From NCBI RefSeq assembly GCF_030867145.1, contig NC_134440.1, positions 4,154,001 through 4,218,000 on the forward strand: a DNA stretch of 64,000 bases, in the 5' to 3' direction. Both the position numbers and the translations under genes were made by a program. This document shows, in pieces, positions 19,601 to 35,045 of this stretch. The notes under the pieces were generated by a model. The model was not told where the DNA came from and did no database searches. It was given only the letters and a program-made list of their open reading frames with translations. Source of the stretch: Opisthocomus hoazin (lineage: Eukaryota; Chordata; Aves; Opisthocomiformes; Opisthocomidae). Each line of letters starts with the position of its first letter. Within the stretch, counting starts at the first letter, position 1.

Positions 19601-22600
19601 CACAAGTGTTGTCCCCGGATATGATGCCTCCCACGGAGAGGAACACTCCCATACAGGTAAGTTATTGATTATTCGTAGATAATACTGAGCTTATGTGCTT
19701 TGAAAGTAAAGAGCTTTGAGTATTACTTTTGTACTTTTTTTTAATATTATGGCAAATAATTGACAATTTTTTTTTCTTATCTCCTCTTAGAAATTTCTTT
19801 AACATTTGAGAATATACATAATTTTTTAACAACACAAGACGGTCAGTAAAGAAGAAAGCAGTAGAATATTCCACAAATAATGGAATAATAACACTGAGAA
19901 AAGCCTAGCATGAAAAATACCCCTTTGTCATAGAGAAGGGTTTTTGTTCTAACTTCAGGGAACTGTTAAAAGCAGCTGTTAAATGCTAGTTTGGTAGCCT
20001 GTCCCTGTCTGTGATCTGCACCAAATTCCTCCCATGAAAATGTACCATTTTTTTAATGGGTAAATGAAGAGTGATGACTTCCTAGTTTCTGGGAATTGGT
20101 GGTTGATTCATCCCTTACAGCATGGCAGTCTATAGTCCTGTATCCATCACTGTTAATACCATTTTACTGAAGCATCTGATCTTTTGCTGAACCCTGCTTT
20201 GTTCCTTTCCTCAGTGTGTGTTAGCGTATTTTTGAAACTTAATTGAATAAATACTTCTGTCATGTCAATACTTTCATCTTTTCTATAAATTATATAGTGT
20301 TTTGCTTTACTTTTTTTACCTTCCCAACCGAAAAGCTATCGAGCCTCTAAATACATTTTAATTGTTGCTGTTGCTCTGGTCCTTTTATTTTTCCTATATC
20401 CTTGTTCTATAGACTCTGTCAGGTTACTTGACCTCTGTAGGAACTGAGATCTCAGCACTAACAGAAATGCGTCGTGTGAGTAATTGTAACATGCAAAAGA
20501 ATGCAAATTTCTTTATGTATGCTCCTTGTAACAGTGAAAACGTTTTTTATTTCTACACCTTCTCCTGTCTCTTTGCTCTTTTGGTCTGTGACACTTGCTC
20601 TTGGCATGTTGAGAATGTCGCAGTAGGGTGAAGTTACACGTACTGGCTGCTGACCTGGTGATATTGCTTCCTGCAACAACTTGAGATGCGTTGGTCTGTC
20701 AGGAAGTTCTGTGACAGGCAGCTTGGTGTTGGCATGTTAAAGTTACTCGTGTGCTAGTGCTTTGACGCTGTGGGCAGTAAATATACCTTGGTGGAGAGCT
20801 TTAAGCTTCCTATTATTTTCAGTTCATTGTATCTTTTTTTTATCTACTGCGGTTTTAGCTGAATATAACATGACATAAACTGTATGTTACTCTTAACATA
20901 GACGATTAGTTTTCATTTCACATGAAACAATGAACTGTGTTGTCCTAAACAATGCAGCAACTCATTTAAACTTATTTCATAATCAAATAGGGTAACACCT
21001 TACTGTGGTCCTGTACAGCGTACAGTACAGGTCTCTCAGCAAATCTATATCTAGTCTGAAAATATAAAAGGGGTATTAGAAGCTGTTGATTTTCTAGCTT
21101 TAAGAATTAGTCTGGATTATTGTTGTTATTTATGATTACTTATGGCATATTAACAAAAGAAATGCTCATCCAAAAATGAGGACTGAATTAACTTATTTAA
21201 ACTGAATATTCATCTATTGTTTCCGCAAGAAATGTCACATTTTACTGTGCTATCTGTTTGTGGTTTGTTGGCTGGATTGTTAGGATTGTTTATATTGAAT
21301 AAAGCCAAACTTTCTGTGGTTATCACGGCAATCTCAAAGTGCACAAAGTAAGCAAACTGTATGTTCTTCTTTTTAAAATGCTGTTTAAAAATGCTAGGTC
21401 TGATTCGTCATACTAGCAGTGAGTTCAGAGTTGCAGTTTTTGCTCAGTCGCAGTGATTTTTTTCAAAGAAGTAGCAATCCCTTTTATAATAATGACAAAC
21501 TTTGCACCAAATGCTGAGATCCTTTCTTGATAACTTTTAATGACCATTTTCTTGCCTGAAAGGCAAGGCACACTGTCTGCATCTTTCCTGATCTACATCT
21601 GACTGGCTGTAGAAGGGACCTGCGCTGCAGGAGATTGGGTATAATTGCAGAAATGGGCATAAATCTGTGGCAGGGCTCAAGAGACTGAAATTACAGTCTG
21701 GTTACCTGAAGTTCCCTGGAAGCTTTGCTGTTGACTATAGCAGAGCTGAGTTTTTAGTTTCTGAATTTTAATTCTACCATTGCCTGCAGTTTATTCATTG
21801 ACATTATGTGTGTCCTTTGACTGCTGAGTATTTTGGCTATCCCATCTGGTAAATGGGCATAGAAAATATTCTCCTGTCTCACAGGCAGAATTGTGTGGCA
21901 TGCTTAGTGGTTGTTGTGTAATAATTTGACATCTCCCGTAGAATTTTATAAATGAGGGTTGTGTCCCACCTTTGTCCTCAGCCTTTGTAAAGGAAGATCT
22001 GCTGTTACAACTTGGCATTTTAATAGGCTGCTTCATTCTTAACAGGATAGTTCAAGTTCCGTTGGATCAGGAGAATTTACAGGGGTGAAGGAACTGGATG
22101 ATATCAGTCAAGAAATTGCACAGCTGCAGAGGTAATAGTTGTGGACTATTAACAGAAAATCTTGGAGTAGGAGAACCGATTATGTATATAGCACTGATGT
22201 GTCCATTACTTTTGTATTCTTGTAGTCAGTTTATCATTGCTTGTCCCTGCAGTTGGTGGTAAATCTCTCACTGATACCCTACAGTTAGCGAATTACGTAG
22301 AGCCAGCCTGGATTCTACCAGGTGACTTCAAAAGATTGATTATGGAACAGGTAGTATTTTTTGAAGAATAATTCATATGTGTACACCTTTGCTCCTTTAA
22401 AGAATATATCAGAAAGTGGGCTGGCATTTTTGGCTGCGTGGTATTTCCAGAATAACGTTTAATTGATTTTTGCATACGTGCATGTATGTTGTATTATTTA
22501 ACTAATCATGAATGTATGTGCTTGTTTATCTTGCAGAGAAAAATACTCACTAGAGCAGGACATTAGGGAAAAGGAAGAATCAATCAGACAGAAAACCAAC

Positions 22601-25600
22601 GAAGTTCAGGTAAAAACTCTGTTTATCATTATTAGTTTTCATTTTAATCTAATATATGGGGAATTAAGGATTCTTTCTTCGATCTTTCCTTATGTTTCTT
22701 CTGGGCAAGACTTTCCTCCTCTCAGGGAATTTTCCTCTAGCTTACAGAAAGATCTTTATTTTCCTGTTCTCCATCAGAAGTGTTTTCTTCTGATGCTGGT
22801 TAATATAAATAGAAGATGATGTGTGAATAGTTTGAAATGTCTTTTTTGTTAGTGCTGCACTAACACTGTAGTTTAGGAAATCATTGCTCAAAGTGTATTG
22901 GTTTTGATAATTAGGATAGCTCAATTACATATGCTCTGTGTCACAGTCTCTTTCCATCTTGTGGGCACCGATTTGTTTCCTGATGTCTCATACAAGTTCC
23001 TGCAGAAACAAAACGTATGCATGCCTATATGACACAGAAAATCTTTTGGAGTTTGCTAGCGTGTTTGTCTGTAGTTGATCGTTCCTATAAGACAACAGCT
23101 AAATGTAAATTACAAACTGTGGAATTTTCCTCAGGAACTGCAAAATGATTTAGATAGGGAGACAAGTAACTTGCAAGAGCTAGAGGCTCAGAAACAAGAT
23201 GCCCAAGACCGCCTGGATGAAATGGACCAGCAGAAAGCCAAACTGAAAGATATGCTGAGTGATGTGAGGCAGAAATGCCAGGAAGAAACACAGGTGGTGA
23301 GTGTATGTTAATTCTGGATGTGCTGAGAAGTACTCAGTCTTTTGTTGAAGGAAACTATTTATTTCATGAATAAGCTTGCTTTGTTTATTAATTTTTACCA
23401 TAAATAGCAATTTCCACACAAATACAGAGGTCTGAGAAAGGATTTTGTTAACCTAAGTACCTTTCATAATGGTCAGAAATGGGGGTTTGAACCAGATAAT
23501 CTCCAGGGGTCCCCTTCTACAGAGATTGTTGTTGTTCTGTGAATATATGAAACGTTTCTTCAACACAATAGGGTAGTTGAGAAGCATTATCCGTGACCCA
23601 TGAGACCGTTCATAGGCAGTGGTGCGTATTTTGATCGCTGTGAACCTCATGTCAATATTCTGAGTTAAAAAGGAGTTTTCAGGGGTGTGTAATTGACAGT
23701 ATAGCTAGTGTGTTATCTTCATGTGGAAACTTAGTGTATAAGGTCATGTAAGGAAGTGTATAAGGAGTTAAAAATCAACTTTATAATACTTCATAAATAT
23801 TTGAATGGAAAAGGAGCCAAGTTCTGAAAACTACAAGGTAACCATCTAAAAAACACCTTTTAATTACCTTTGTAATTAGTGTAGTATTTCTGTTATTTAA
23901 AATATTAGTATTTCTTGGTTTTATTGAATGTCCTGTGTGCTTGTATCAAGGATTTTCTGTAAAGTAAAAAGTGTGCAGTTCTTCATATTAAGTTCTTGTT
24001 ACCTTCCTTAGCAGTTGATAGGTTGCTTTGCAACTTCCTGTTATTTATTATAAATTCATAATGTATTGTTACATTTATTTCAAATTTCACTCTGATTTCT
24101 GTAACATTTTGGTTCAGATTTCATCACTAAAAATGCAGATTCAATCTCAAGAATCAGATTTAAAATCACAGGAAGATGACCTTAACAGAGCAAAAGCAGA
24201 GCTGAATCGCCTCCAGCAAGAAGAGACTCAGCTAGAGCAGAGTATCCAGGCGGGAAAAGTGCAACTTGAAACAATAATCAAATCTTTAAAATCAACACAA
24301 GAAGAAATAAACCAGGTATTCACTGTAGTTTATACAACTTTTTGCTTTTGAAAGGCTAAGAGTTGAACATCAACTAGAAAGATTATTTTTCAGAAGAGGA
24401 AAAAAAATATTGGTTCATGAACTAAGCCTTTTTGGCTGGTGCTTATTAGGTTAATTCCCAGTTTGAGTCAGGAGCTGTTCAACTCTGGTGGGGAGAAAGC
24501 GCAACTATCTTGCAACCGTGTTTAACATGAATGTGAGAATGACAGTGTTATTGAATGTGTAACATACTAAAGCATTTTTCACTACTTAGGCAAGAAGTAA
24601 ACTTTCTCAACTTCAAGAGAGTCATCAAGAAGTCAATAAGAGTATAGAAGAGTATAATGAAGCTCTCAATGGGATTCACAGTGGTAGCCTGACAAATTTA
24701 GCAGACATAAGTGAAGGCCTTGGGCAGACGGAAAGAAGCAATTATGGAACTATGGTAAAAAAATTATTGTTATTTAGTGTATTTTACAATAATTAGATTT
24801 GTAACTTGCACCTAATGTGAAATCGTTAAGGTGTTTGTTTAGTTGGCTGTTGGTATGTTAGCAAATGCCACAATCCCTGCAAGGCAGCAGTCTGCAGTGC
24901 AAGGCAAAGATTTTAATGCTCATAGAAAACCTAATTTTTTAAGCTTTGGGTTAGATCTTGTGCTAGGATTTAGTGCCTACACAACTCTTAACAGTATGGA
25001 TGTGTAAGCAAACTGTAATGATGTAAACAAAAAAGAAAAGGTCATGTTGACCCTTGATTTGCAATCTGGCACATCTTTAGTCTCAGGAAATAGGTAGGAC
25101 TTTATTTCCATTTCAAGTGTTTTGTTTTTTTCCTGCAAGTTCTCTGGTTTACCAAGGTGACCACTTCTCTTGCTGCAAATTTCCCTTTAATAAAGTATTT
25201 CTTTCTTATTTCCAAAAGAAGCTATAGAAATTTCTCCTTTGCAGTGAGCTATGTTTATTACATGTTTTGGTAAAAAACAAGTTCACTTCCCAGAACACAT
25301 CAGTAGCTCTCTTCTGCTTAAACAATTCCAGCATGATTTATCATGTTTTATTTTAGCCAGTATTTTTAACAATTCGTAAGATCCTCCAGGTTCTTAAAGA
25401 TTTCTTTTGGATATCTATTGTTGATTTGGATATTTCATAAATCACTCTAAATCGCAAGCTTTTTCATTTTTTTAAGCCATTTCTTCGCTTTAAATATGAA
25501 AGTTACATGCTTGCTTGATTCTACTTGCACGTCTACTTGGTGCTTCGTCATTAGGGAAACTTTTTTTCCAGAATCCTTATAAGCACAGCATTTACTATGG

Positions 25601-28600
25601 CTACTGTGGCAAGGACTGGTTTCATCAAAGAGACCCAAAACAGACACGGGACAGGGGTATGAGATGCAGACGAACGTGGTGAAGAGGTTTCATAGCTTTA
25701 GTTTGCTACTTGTTTGTGCAGGATTTTTTTGGAACTTGACAAAGCTTGGCATCCACTGACAAACTTCTTGGTCGTCAAAGTGTTGGGGTGACACTCTTCC
25801 TACCGTGTACTGCTTTGAAATGTGAAGTCAATACTTGGAGCTTTAAGCTTGAGTTGACAAGAAGCAATCTGGAGTATGACTACTCAGTAGTAATTTCTTG
25901 TATTTGTAGTCCCCAAATGATTTGTGGATCCTTTTCTTTTAAAAAACTGTCTTACCTGAAGTTGAGCTGTAAAATAAGTGGAAGAGAAGAATTTAAGTAT
26001 TTGAGAACTGAATATATTAATATGAGAAACAGTTTAACCTTTTATTGTTATCTGTATATACTTGCGATGTTCTGTGTAGCCTCAGGTTGCGTGTTTATTT
26101 CTACTGTATAATTACTTCTGCTTAGAAGCCACTTAGAAAATTCTTTAGGAAGTAATTTTTAAGATCATTAAACAGGAACCAAAATACCATAGAATTTCTA
26201 CAAAATGGGTAATTGAGCATTTTAATCATGGTAAGTTGCTGTGAGGTTTCTCCTCTTAATTTTTAGGATGATCCATTTAAGAATAAAGCCTTGATGTTTA
26301 CCAATAATACGCAAGAATTGCATGCAGACCCATTCCAGTCAGAAGATCCTTTCAAATCCGATCCATTTAAGGGAGCAGACCCTTTCAAAGGCAGTAAGTG
26401 ACCAATGGCTTATCTGAGACCTTGAAGACGAATTGTTGAGCAAATGATATTTTCACAAACTTTTATCATCTTGCTAAATAGTGGATAAAACAAATGATTT
26501 TTCTATTCTGCATAGGTGACCTATTCCAGCATGATCCTTTTGCAGAACAACCACCTGCTCCAGCAGGTAATAGCCCTTTGGATGACAGGACAGATAGGAT
26601 ATAAACAACTTGTAGCCAAACACAAGGATTTCCAAGGTTTCCCTGGCTTCAGGTGTTTGGTTTGCATGTGGGAACTTAGAAACCTGACAGGGTGTACATT
26701 CAGGATCAGTATGTTAATAACATGCATGTAACTCTTTATGAAGTCCATAACCTTAATATAAACATGTACTTGTTAAAACTCAGTTAATACCCTGTTTAGA
26801 GAGGTACCTGGAATTTTGCTGGGTTTACCAAATCATCGTGTGTTTTTATATGAAAAACTACATCACTAAGTTTGAGGTCAAATATAGAATGGTTCATTGT
26901 GGACATGCTAGGTGCTTCATTCTGTTTACCTTTTAATACTCCTCCTAGATCCATTTGGAGGTGACCCATTTAAAGAAAGTGACCCATTTCGTAGTTCTGC
27001 CCCTGAGGATTTCTTCAAGAAACAGGTGAAGAGTGACCCATTTACCTCAGATCCATTCACAAAACCCCCCACTTTACCCTCAAAGGTCAGTAATTTTTAA
27101 ATCTACACGTAATAGATTTCTTTATTATTGACAGACTTATTGTCTGAAAGCTAAAAGGAACAAAATATCACTAAATACTTTTCTTACAACGGATGAAATA
27201 TCCTTAATTTTATTTGTAATATTGAAGTATGGATTGTTAACAGCAGTCAGCAGTTGGTTCTTTCCAGTTCCATGATAGAGATGTATATTCACCATGAAGA
27301 TTCAGTTAGGTGGATTTTTTTTCTGCTCTGTTGGGAATTTCAAGCCACCAGCACCCACTCATTCACACCATTACCTCCATTCCATCAGTGTTTCTATTCG
27401 TGCAGTCACATAGTGAATCGGATCGAGGAACTGATCTGGCTAAAGGATTACTGAGCCACCAACAGACAATAGAGCGAACACAGTGGAAGGACTGCACAGC
27501 ACACGTTTGTCAAATGTATAGTCACAGTTCTTAAGCTGTCCTTACATGTATGGGTGTGGTTGTTTTGGGGGGGGGTGGCATGGATTTTTTGTTCTGTTTT
27601 TAGTTAATCCTTTCCCTCACCCTTATGGCATTCAATGACTATTGCCACCCAAGTGTTCTAACAGTGTTCCAGTATCAGTGAGTGGGATGTTAGTTTGTCT
27701 TGCAGTATAGGTTTGTACTTAGATAACAGCAGACTTTTCAAATTAAAGAGCAACTGTGAACACCATCTGTTCACAAAGAAGCGATATACAGACTCTCTGA
27801 ATTAATAATAATGTAAATACATGACCTGAGTATTCAGTCTCTGTTGCTTAAAGACTGAACGCTCCTGAGCATAATTTCTTATTTTGCCCTGGTAACTAAT
27901 ATTGCTTGTATTTCCATGTGATACACTTTTCACTTGAATGTGTTTCGCTTGTAGGTACTTGGTGTTTTGTTCAAGGCTATCAATAGCCAAATGCAATAGT
28001 AATGCAAATTTCATATAATCAGTTGATTTTATCCTCCCGTATGTCCACTGAACAGAGTGGTGTGAAATTGGAAATATTTTGTCTTAAAGGAAGAGATTTT
28101 GATATGCATAAAAAGACAAGTGCACAGTGTAGCAGAACAGTAATTATGTATATCTGTTCTTATTTAGCCTGACCCTTTTGAAAGCAGTGATCCTTTTACG
28201 TCTTCCAGTATCTCTTCAAAAGGTCCAGGTAAGAAGAAAAAATTTTCTCATGAAGATGACTAAGGAGGTATCTCTTTATGAACAAAGAATCAAATGTAAA
28301 AGTTGAGTATAAAGAAAGTGTCTTGTGAACTGTTTGCTTATATCATTGTGGTCCTGTTACAGCTTATGAAGATTAAGTCTTCACGTGCACTATATAGTTC
28401 ACTTTTTTTTTCTTTTTTTTCTCCCAAACAACTGGTAGAAAACCTATTGTTTTATGAAATTCTCTTTTAACCTATTATGCCAGGTCAAAATGCAAGTGTT
28501 TTTCAATCACCTGCCTAGTTCTGTGCTTCACTGACAGCAAGCATTCTTCGTGATTATTAAGTATTACTTTAAATAACTTCCCCCCGCCCCGTATGTGTTT

Positions 28601-31600
28601 CAGATCCGTTTGGAACACTGGATCCATTTGGAAGTGGTGCTTTCAGTAGTGGTGAGGGATTTGCAGACTTCAGTCAGATGTCAAAGGTAAAGGTTACAAG
28701 GAAAGCAACTGTCCTTTTAAAAATGTTTGTACAGATACTTTTTATTAAAGGGTGTGATATGATTGTAACTTTTCAGCTGACAACCCGCTTTTGTTAATTT
28801 TTTTCCGATCCGCCTCACCAGTTACTTAGCAAAGCATTTTCCATCCACCTCGGGTATGGCAAAATCTTACCAAAACTGGCAGATTCAGCAGGGATGAATC
28901 AACTTTTCACAAACATTTGCAGATACTAGAGGAGCAAAAGAAATAACTTCTAGTTTTTGCTTGTAAGAGAAGGTATTCCAGGTATTAATATATTTCAGTG
29001 CCCAGCCTTCCTCTAAGTCCTGAAGTCCACTTCTTGGGTACTTCATCACTCATAATACCCTGACTTGTTCTTAAACTTCTCCAGGAGTACAAGGAACCAG
29101 AGGAAGGTGGAAAGCATGGTGTGCTGGCATTTCTTAGCTCTTAACAGAATTGCTGTTTCCTTTGTTTCTTGGTGTAGAGTATACAGGGTATTTCAAGTAG
29201 AACTAGGTTCTTACCTCCCCATCTGGATCAGTCACACTCTGCTGTTAGCTGTCTGAGGTGGGGTTTGGAATATAAAGTTGATACCAGTTGCCCAACTTTT
29301 TACGCTTAGTTCCACAATAACACTTGAACATTGTAATGTAAATGTAACTGTTGAAAATAGATTATCAGATCACTTTGACTAATTAAACTTCCATTTTTTT
29401 CCTGACTTTTCTTACTGGGTTTTGTGCGGGTTTTAGCTCTCCACTAGGTGGCAACAGGCTTTAGAAATACTGATGCGTTTGGCTTGAGTTAGAAGTGCTA
29501 GCAGAGGTCCGGCCGCGAGCTTTAGCTTTGCCTACAAAATTCCTTTCTTCGTTTCAGGATGATAAATTCCTCTGCATGGCATAATTTTTTGTGCCTTTTT
29601 TAACCAATAGGAGAGTCCTTCACAAGCGCCAGCTGAATATAGGAAACATTAAAAAAATATGGTATTGGATTTTTCCCTGAGCTTTTGCAGAAAAGACAAA
29701 TAGCTGTGTGTAACTTAAGAAAAGCTTGGAAAAAAGCTATCCATTCTGCAGTCTACCATGTTTTCCCAGTTTCTGTCGTGGTTCTGTTTATCAGAGTGAA
29801 GGACAGACTGTAGCGTGACTGTTCATTGCCAAATAGTAAAAAGTAGGGTTTTACTTCCTTTTATTTTCTCATCAGCTTTTTGCTAGGACTAAAAGTTCTA
29901 GAAGTACTTAAGTGATTAAGTACTTTTGAATGTTAATGAAATCCTAACACCTCTTGTCTGTGGGCGTTTGCCTCTTACACCGCTGACATAATTCTGTAAA
30001 CATGTCCTCATTTTTTGAAGTTAATGCTTTTACTTGAGTTAACTTGTAGCTTGCATGAAACAACAGATGTTCTACAGTGTGCTTACATTCTTTTTCTTTT
30101 CTTTTTTCTCATGTAGTCAGTAGCTTCAGACCCCTTCGCCTCCTCTTTTGGAGGGATGGGATTCTCAGATGACCCTTTCAAAAGCAAATCAGACACACCA
30201 GCATTACCACCGAAGAAAAATGTCCCTCCACGACCCAAGCCACCCAGTGGTAAGGAGGTTTCCTTTTTTTAATAGGCAGTTCCCCCAATTTTCTTATATT
30301 ATTGCACATAAGGACAAGTTATCAGTCTTCTGTCTCATTATCTTCTCTTTCAACCATGGAGGAAGGTAAGAGATTATCAGTAAACTGGCAGAAATTGTCA
30401 GTAAATCAGATGAGAACTCTTCAGACTGGAGAACAGATGATTAGGGAGTGGTATGACAGATCTGTAAAATCACTTGTGGCAGAGAAAAATGGGGAAAAAA
30501 CATTCTGTCTTTTCTAAGCAGGCAACAAATGAGATTAGTAAATGGCACCTTCAAGATAAACAAAGAGGTTTGTGGTTTTATACAATACTCTAAATTTGGG
30601 ATTTTTTTTTTTTTTTTTTGCCAGACAATATGGTGAATGCAAAAAAAAATTAGTGGGTTTAAAAAAGAGCTAGATAATTCTTAGAAGAAAAATCCAACGG
30701 GGCAACAGCGTCTACCAAAAGCCAAAGTACTACTCTTTCTGGCTCCTGTGTTGCTGTTTGTCTGCAAGGTAGTCTGAACTATAGCTGTATCTTTACCTTG
30801 TTTTGATGTTCCTCCTGAGGCATCTGCCAGTAGATACTAACAAGAACAGGGTACAGGGCTAGATAGACCTGTCCTCATCTGTTCAGGTATGGTCATTCTT
30901 GCATTCACACATTGCTGCACTAATTAAATAGAAAACACTTTCTGAATGTATGGCTTGTTCCTGCTTCAGGTCCATTAGATGTGGAAATTCTTAGAGACGT
31001 ATGAATCTCCTGAATTTAAAACAAGATCTCTTTTAATGGAGATTGAACTTCTACTTGTTTGTTCTGCCTAGATTTGATTTTCAAAATATTCAGGTACCAG
31101 TGAAACTGTTTTAAGAACTGGAGCCACTTAGAGCTGTTAGTTTCAAGTCTCCTTTTAAGAACAGTGATGTAGTTCAGTTAATAATAGCAGTGACCATTTA
31201 GTTGTCTAAAAAAAATAAAGCTGGATTCTGCTTATGGATAGACACATAATTTTGCACTGAACGTGTGGGTCAACATTTAGCATTCGCATGTATCCTCTAA
31301 GAGTGTTAGGAAGCATAATACAAAGAAAACAGATCCATTATTAATGTCTACCTGTCTAAATATGTGGATTGTCTACCTTTCTGCTGTTGCATTTTGAAGC
31401 AAAGCATGCACCCTACACCCATCCTGTTTATGACAGATATTGTTGATCTGGCTGGTTGGTTTTGCAAGCCAGTTATGCCAGAACTAGCTCCTTGGATAAT
31501 GTGAAAAGTGCTTTCTGTTTACCGGGGTGTCCTGAAGGTGTCATTAACTATCCCATAGACTGATCCAAGGTTTGGAAAATACTGTTTAATACAGTAGACT

Positions 31601-34600
31601 TACAAGCAGGCCATTGCAACAGCATTAGTTTGTTGCTGTTAGTGTGATTTTAATGCTCAAGAGGTGATGATGCACACTAAAACCCTGAAATCAAATGGTG
31701 AGGTTCTGTGTAGGTAAGTATTGATGAAAATTTGTCAGGAATGCTCTAGGGTCGTGGAAAAGTTCTTGAAGCAATCTGTTCCATGTTTCCTCTGTGTAAA
31801 TATTTTCTGCTATTGAGGCACTAGAGAACTTTTAGTCATTGAAAGAACCCGTAATATGTGGTGTTGACAAATATCAAGTAATAGGACACAAATGAATAAA
31901 AGCAGAAATACAAAAGCTGAAGGTAACCTTATTTGTCATTGTGAATGATGCTATTTTTATTTATTAGGTTTTCAAGGGAAGTATGTAAGTGGCCATCTTT
32001 TTAAGACATTTCTACATAAAATTATTTGGTGTTTAAAGGGCTATATAAAGTTGAATGAGTCAAACAAATACTAAATACACCTGTATTATCTCTTTCATGT
32101 GGTTTCTTTCTATTTCTTGTTTGAAACATGATTATTCCTAGCAAATACAATGTAATAGCAACAGCAAAGAACAGAGATACATGCGGTAGGATAAACTCAC
32201 ATTCATGGGTTTTTTTTGGATTTGTGTCTCTTAATTCCCTCCTTGTACAAATTGAGGAATTTTGAGAATGTTTAGCTCTAATAATTTGTTTTGATTTTAG
32301 ATGTGTGCACTCAGCCTTTAATCAGTCTTTTAAAAAATTTGCTTAAATGTCTACCTTCCCCTCTTCTTGGGAGACACAATATTTGTAAGGTTCAGCTGCT
32401 CTACCAAAAGCAAATGTTGTTGTGATAAAATAGACTAAGGAGGAAACAAAGCAGGGTTTTTTTAAAGCAAATAAGCCTCATGTGCGTATGCAGTTATACT
32501 CCTCCCTTCCTTCCACAACTAAGGCAATCTTCAGTGGTTACTTAAAGCATGAGAAATTATATAGTAATATACTGCGATTCTAACAAGAGATACAGGCGTA
32601 CAAGTGTGTGTTAGAAATGGGAACGCTGCTCAGAAAACAAACAACAGACAAGAAACTTCCGTTGTTTCTTACCTTTCTCATTGGTCTGTTTAATTAAAAA
32701 ACAAGTAGGTGATAAAGATCTTGCTGAAGGATGAATATATGCTAGTTATTACCAGACAAATCTGTAGTTTGCCTTTCTGTTCCCAGTTTATACTCTTTTT
32801 AGTAAAACAGTTCTTTCTGTTGGGGAGGATTTTTAATATTGAAAAGCACTTGTGGTGTTTGCCTGCGTTTTGTTAGGCAGGTGCAACGAAGAGCTAATGT
32901 AAAGCTCTGCTGGTCCTCAACACTCTACAGTCAAGTAGAAAATACTAATAAATATTTCTGCAGAGTATTGGAAGCTGTCTGATTTCCCAAGCAGTTGTTG
33001 ATAGCAGAAACGAACAAAATCCAGCAGGGATTGTCCCGATTCAGTGTTTTTCTATAGGCAAAGTTACTTAGGAGTTATGTGATGCGCAGGCACCATCTGA
33101 TCAATCTGCTGAGGTATTGCGGGGTGTCCTGGATGGTCAGCATGCGGCCAGCGTGTGCCACAGCTCCCTGCTTGCCCACATGTCTGTGTTTTGTCCAGTT
33201 GAATGACGTTGTGCGTCAGGTCTTGATTCTTCACGAAGACAAAAGCAGAGCAAACCTTTGGAACTAACACGGGGCCAGGGAAACGCGTCAGCCATAGCCT
33301 CTTTTTCCTATATTCACCGTCTAGTAAAGGTCACATCAAAAGGCCTTCAGGTGTGCCTGGAAAAACCTGTGTGAGGCATGTGTAGTTAAGGTTAGCTGCT
33401 CTCGTATGAAGGCTTTGGAGACAGTCTTTGTACCATGCTTGAGGGAACTTTAATGCCACTGCCAGATTTGTCAGCAGCAGGGTTGCAGTGGGTTATCATT
33501 GTCTGGCCTTACAAATCGTGCTGACTGCTTGTGAAGTGAAGGTTGGATGGTTGTTTTTGTTTGGTTCGTTGGTTTTTACCTTTTTTAGTTGGTGTTTAGG
33601 ATTTTTTTGAAGCTTGGATGTTGAGAAGCAGCTATGATCTCCTGACTGTATTAACAGATACTTCAGTTCACAACTGTCTGTGGTTGTTACTGTCTGGTGA
33701 GGATAGGCAAACACTGTGTGGCATGGATTAGACATCCTTGAGATCAGTATCTTTCCCTTCTCGAAAACTAAGAGAGGGGAAGACAATCATGAGATTATGT
33801 CCTTAAAGTTGTGTCTTAGGCTGGATCTCAGGCTTGAGCTTGTTCTGTTCTTCATGAATCATTTTCTTTGTTTCTCACTCCTTTTGAACCAAAGTCTTTC
33901 AAGATCTTTTAGATGCTACAGAGTCTTAAACTGATCCTTGCTTGTTCCAAGAGAAATTTCATATGTTTGTTTTTCTGATTAAATGCTCTATTGTGTTTTT
34001 TCAACATAACTATTTAAAATGCAGAATCTCTAAAGAGAGTTGAAGGATGGCTAATAAATCAGTGAATAAAAATAGAGAATGACATGGAGAAGGCATTTCA
34101 GAATCAGCAAGCCTGGATACCAGTGTACATCAAAGTTCCAACATAGCTGTTACTGATGCTTCAAATCTTTGCATGTATCTCTGTCCCTTACCTGGTTTAG
34201 GATTCTCTTTTTAGGCTGAGGAAAATCAGCTAAGAAAAAGTTCTTTACCTCTGCTGACTAGACTGTTCTAATAAAAATCTTCAAGGGAGTGTGGGCATGT
34301 TCTTTCTTTTCAGGAATGCGTTCATAGTCCATGAAGTTCCTAGCAGACATTAGGTTTCGTACAGCTCCCCTGGGATTTGGCTGAAGCAATTTGATGTTCA
34401 CCAGGTGGTACTGGAGAATTTGAAGGTTTCTTCAGAGAGAAGTGGAAGGTTTTCTATATTTGTTGATGCTGTATCTTGAATAATGCTCAAAAAGCACAAA
34501 AAAAATATCCAGATATAAACAGGCCTGTGCCTGGCATATTAGGTTATGATAAATGGAAAACGAGACAATATTAATTACTTACACAAAAATAATGGTAGTG

Positions 34601-35014
34601 TGTGTTGACATACTTAAGCAAAGATGCCCAGTGACAGGGACCTGAATTCCAGTGCAAATTATTTTCTCTAGCTGTCCAAAGACATAGCTAAGTCTTGTGG
34701 ATTTCGAAGTACATGTTATTTTCTGGCCTGGAGGACTACCTGTAGTGTTCAGCGCTACTGAACTTCTGGTTGCTTCATGTTCTTACGCTGGTTCTTGGGT
34801 TTTGTAAGACTTTCGTGTAATTCAGAATAAAACGGTCTGAAAGAGCTGATACACTGAAACCTGTCAGTTAAAATGGTTTTTACAGGTTCTCACAGATGAA
34901 CAATTATGTTTTCTGCCGTGAGCTGCAGATTGAAATCAGTCAGAGTTCACCGCTAACTAGTTTCTAGGTAAAAGTTGTTGATTACAAAAAGAGAGAAACA
35001 GATTTTTTTTTCTC

Positions 35015-35045
<31 letters not shown>

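Noticed and set aside
33064-33270. Possible retrocopy: overlapping open frames on both strands in intron 23
   Set aside because: No recognisable family, no poly-A tail or target duplication, and only about 65 codons.
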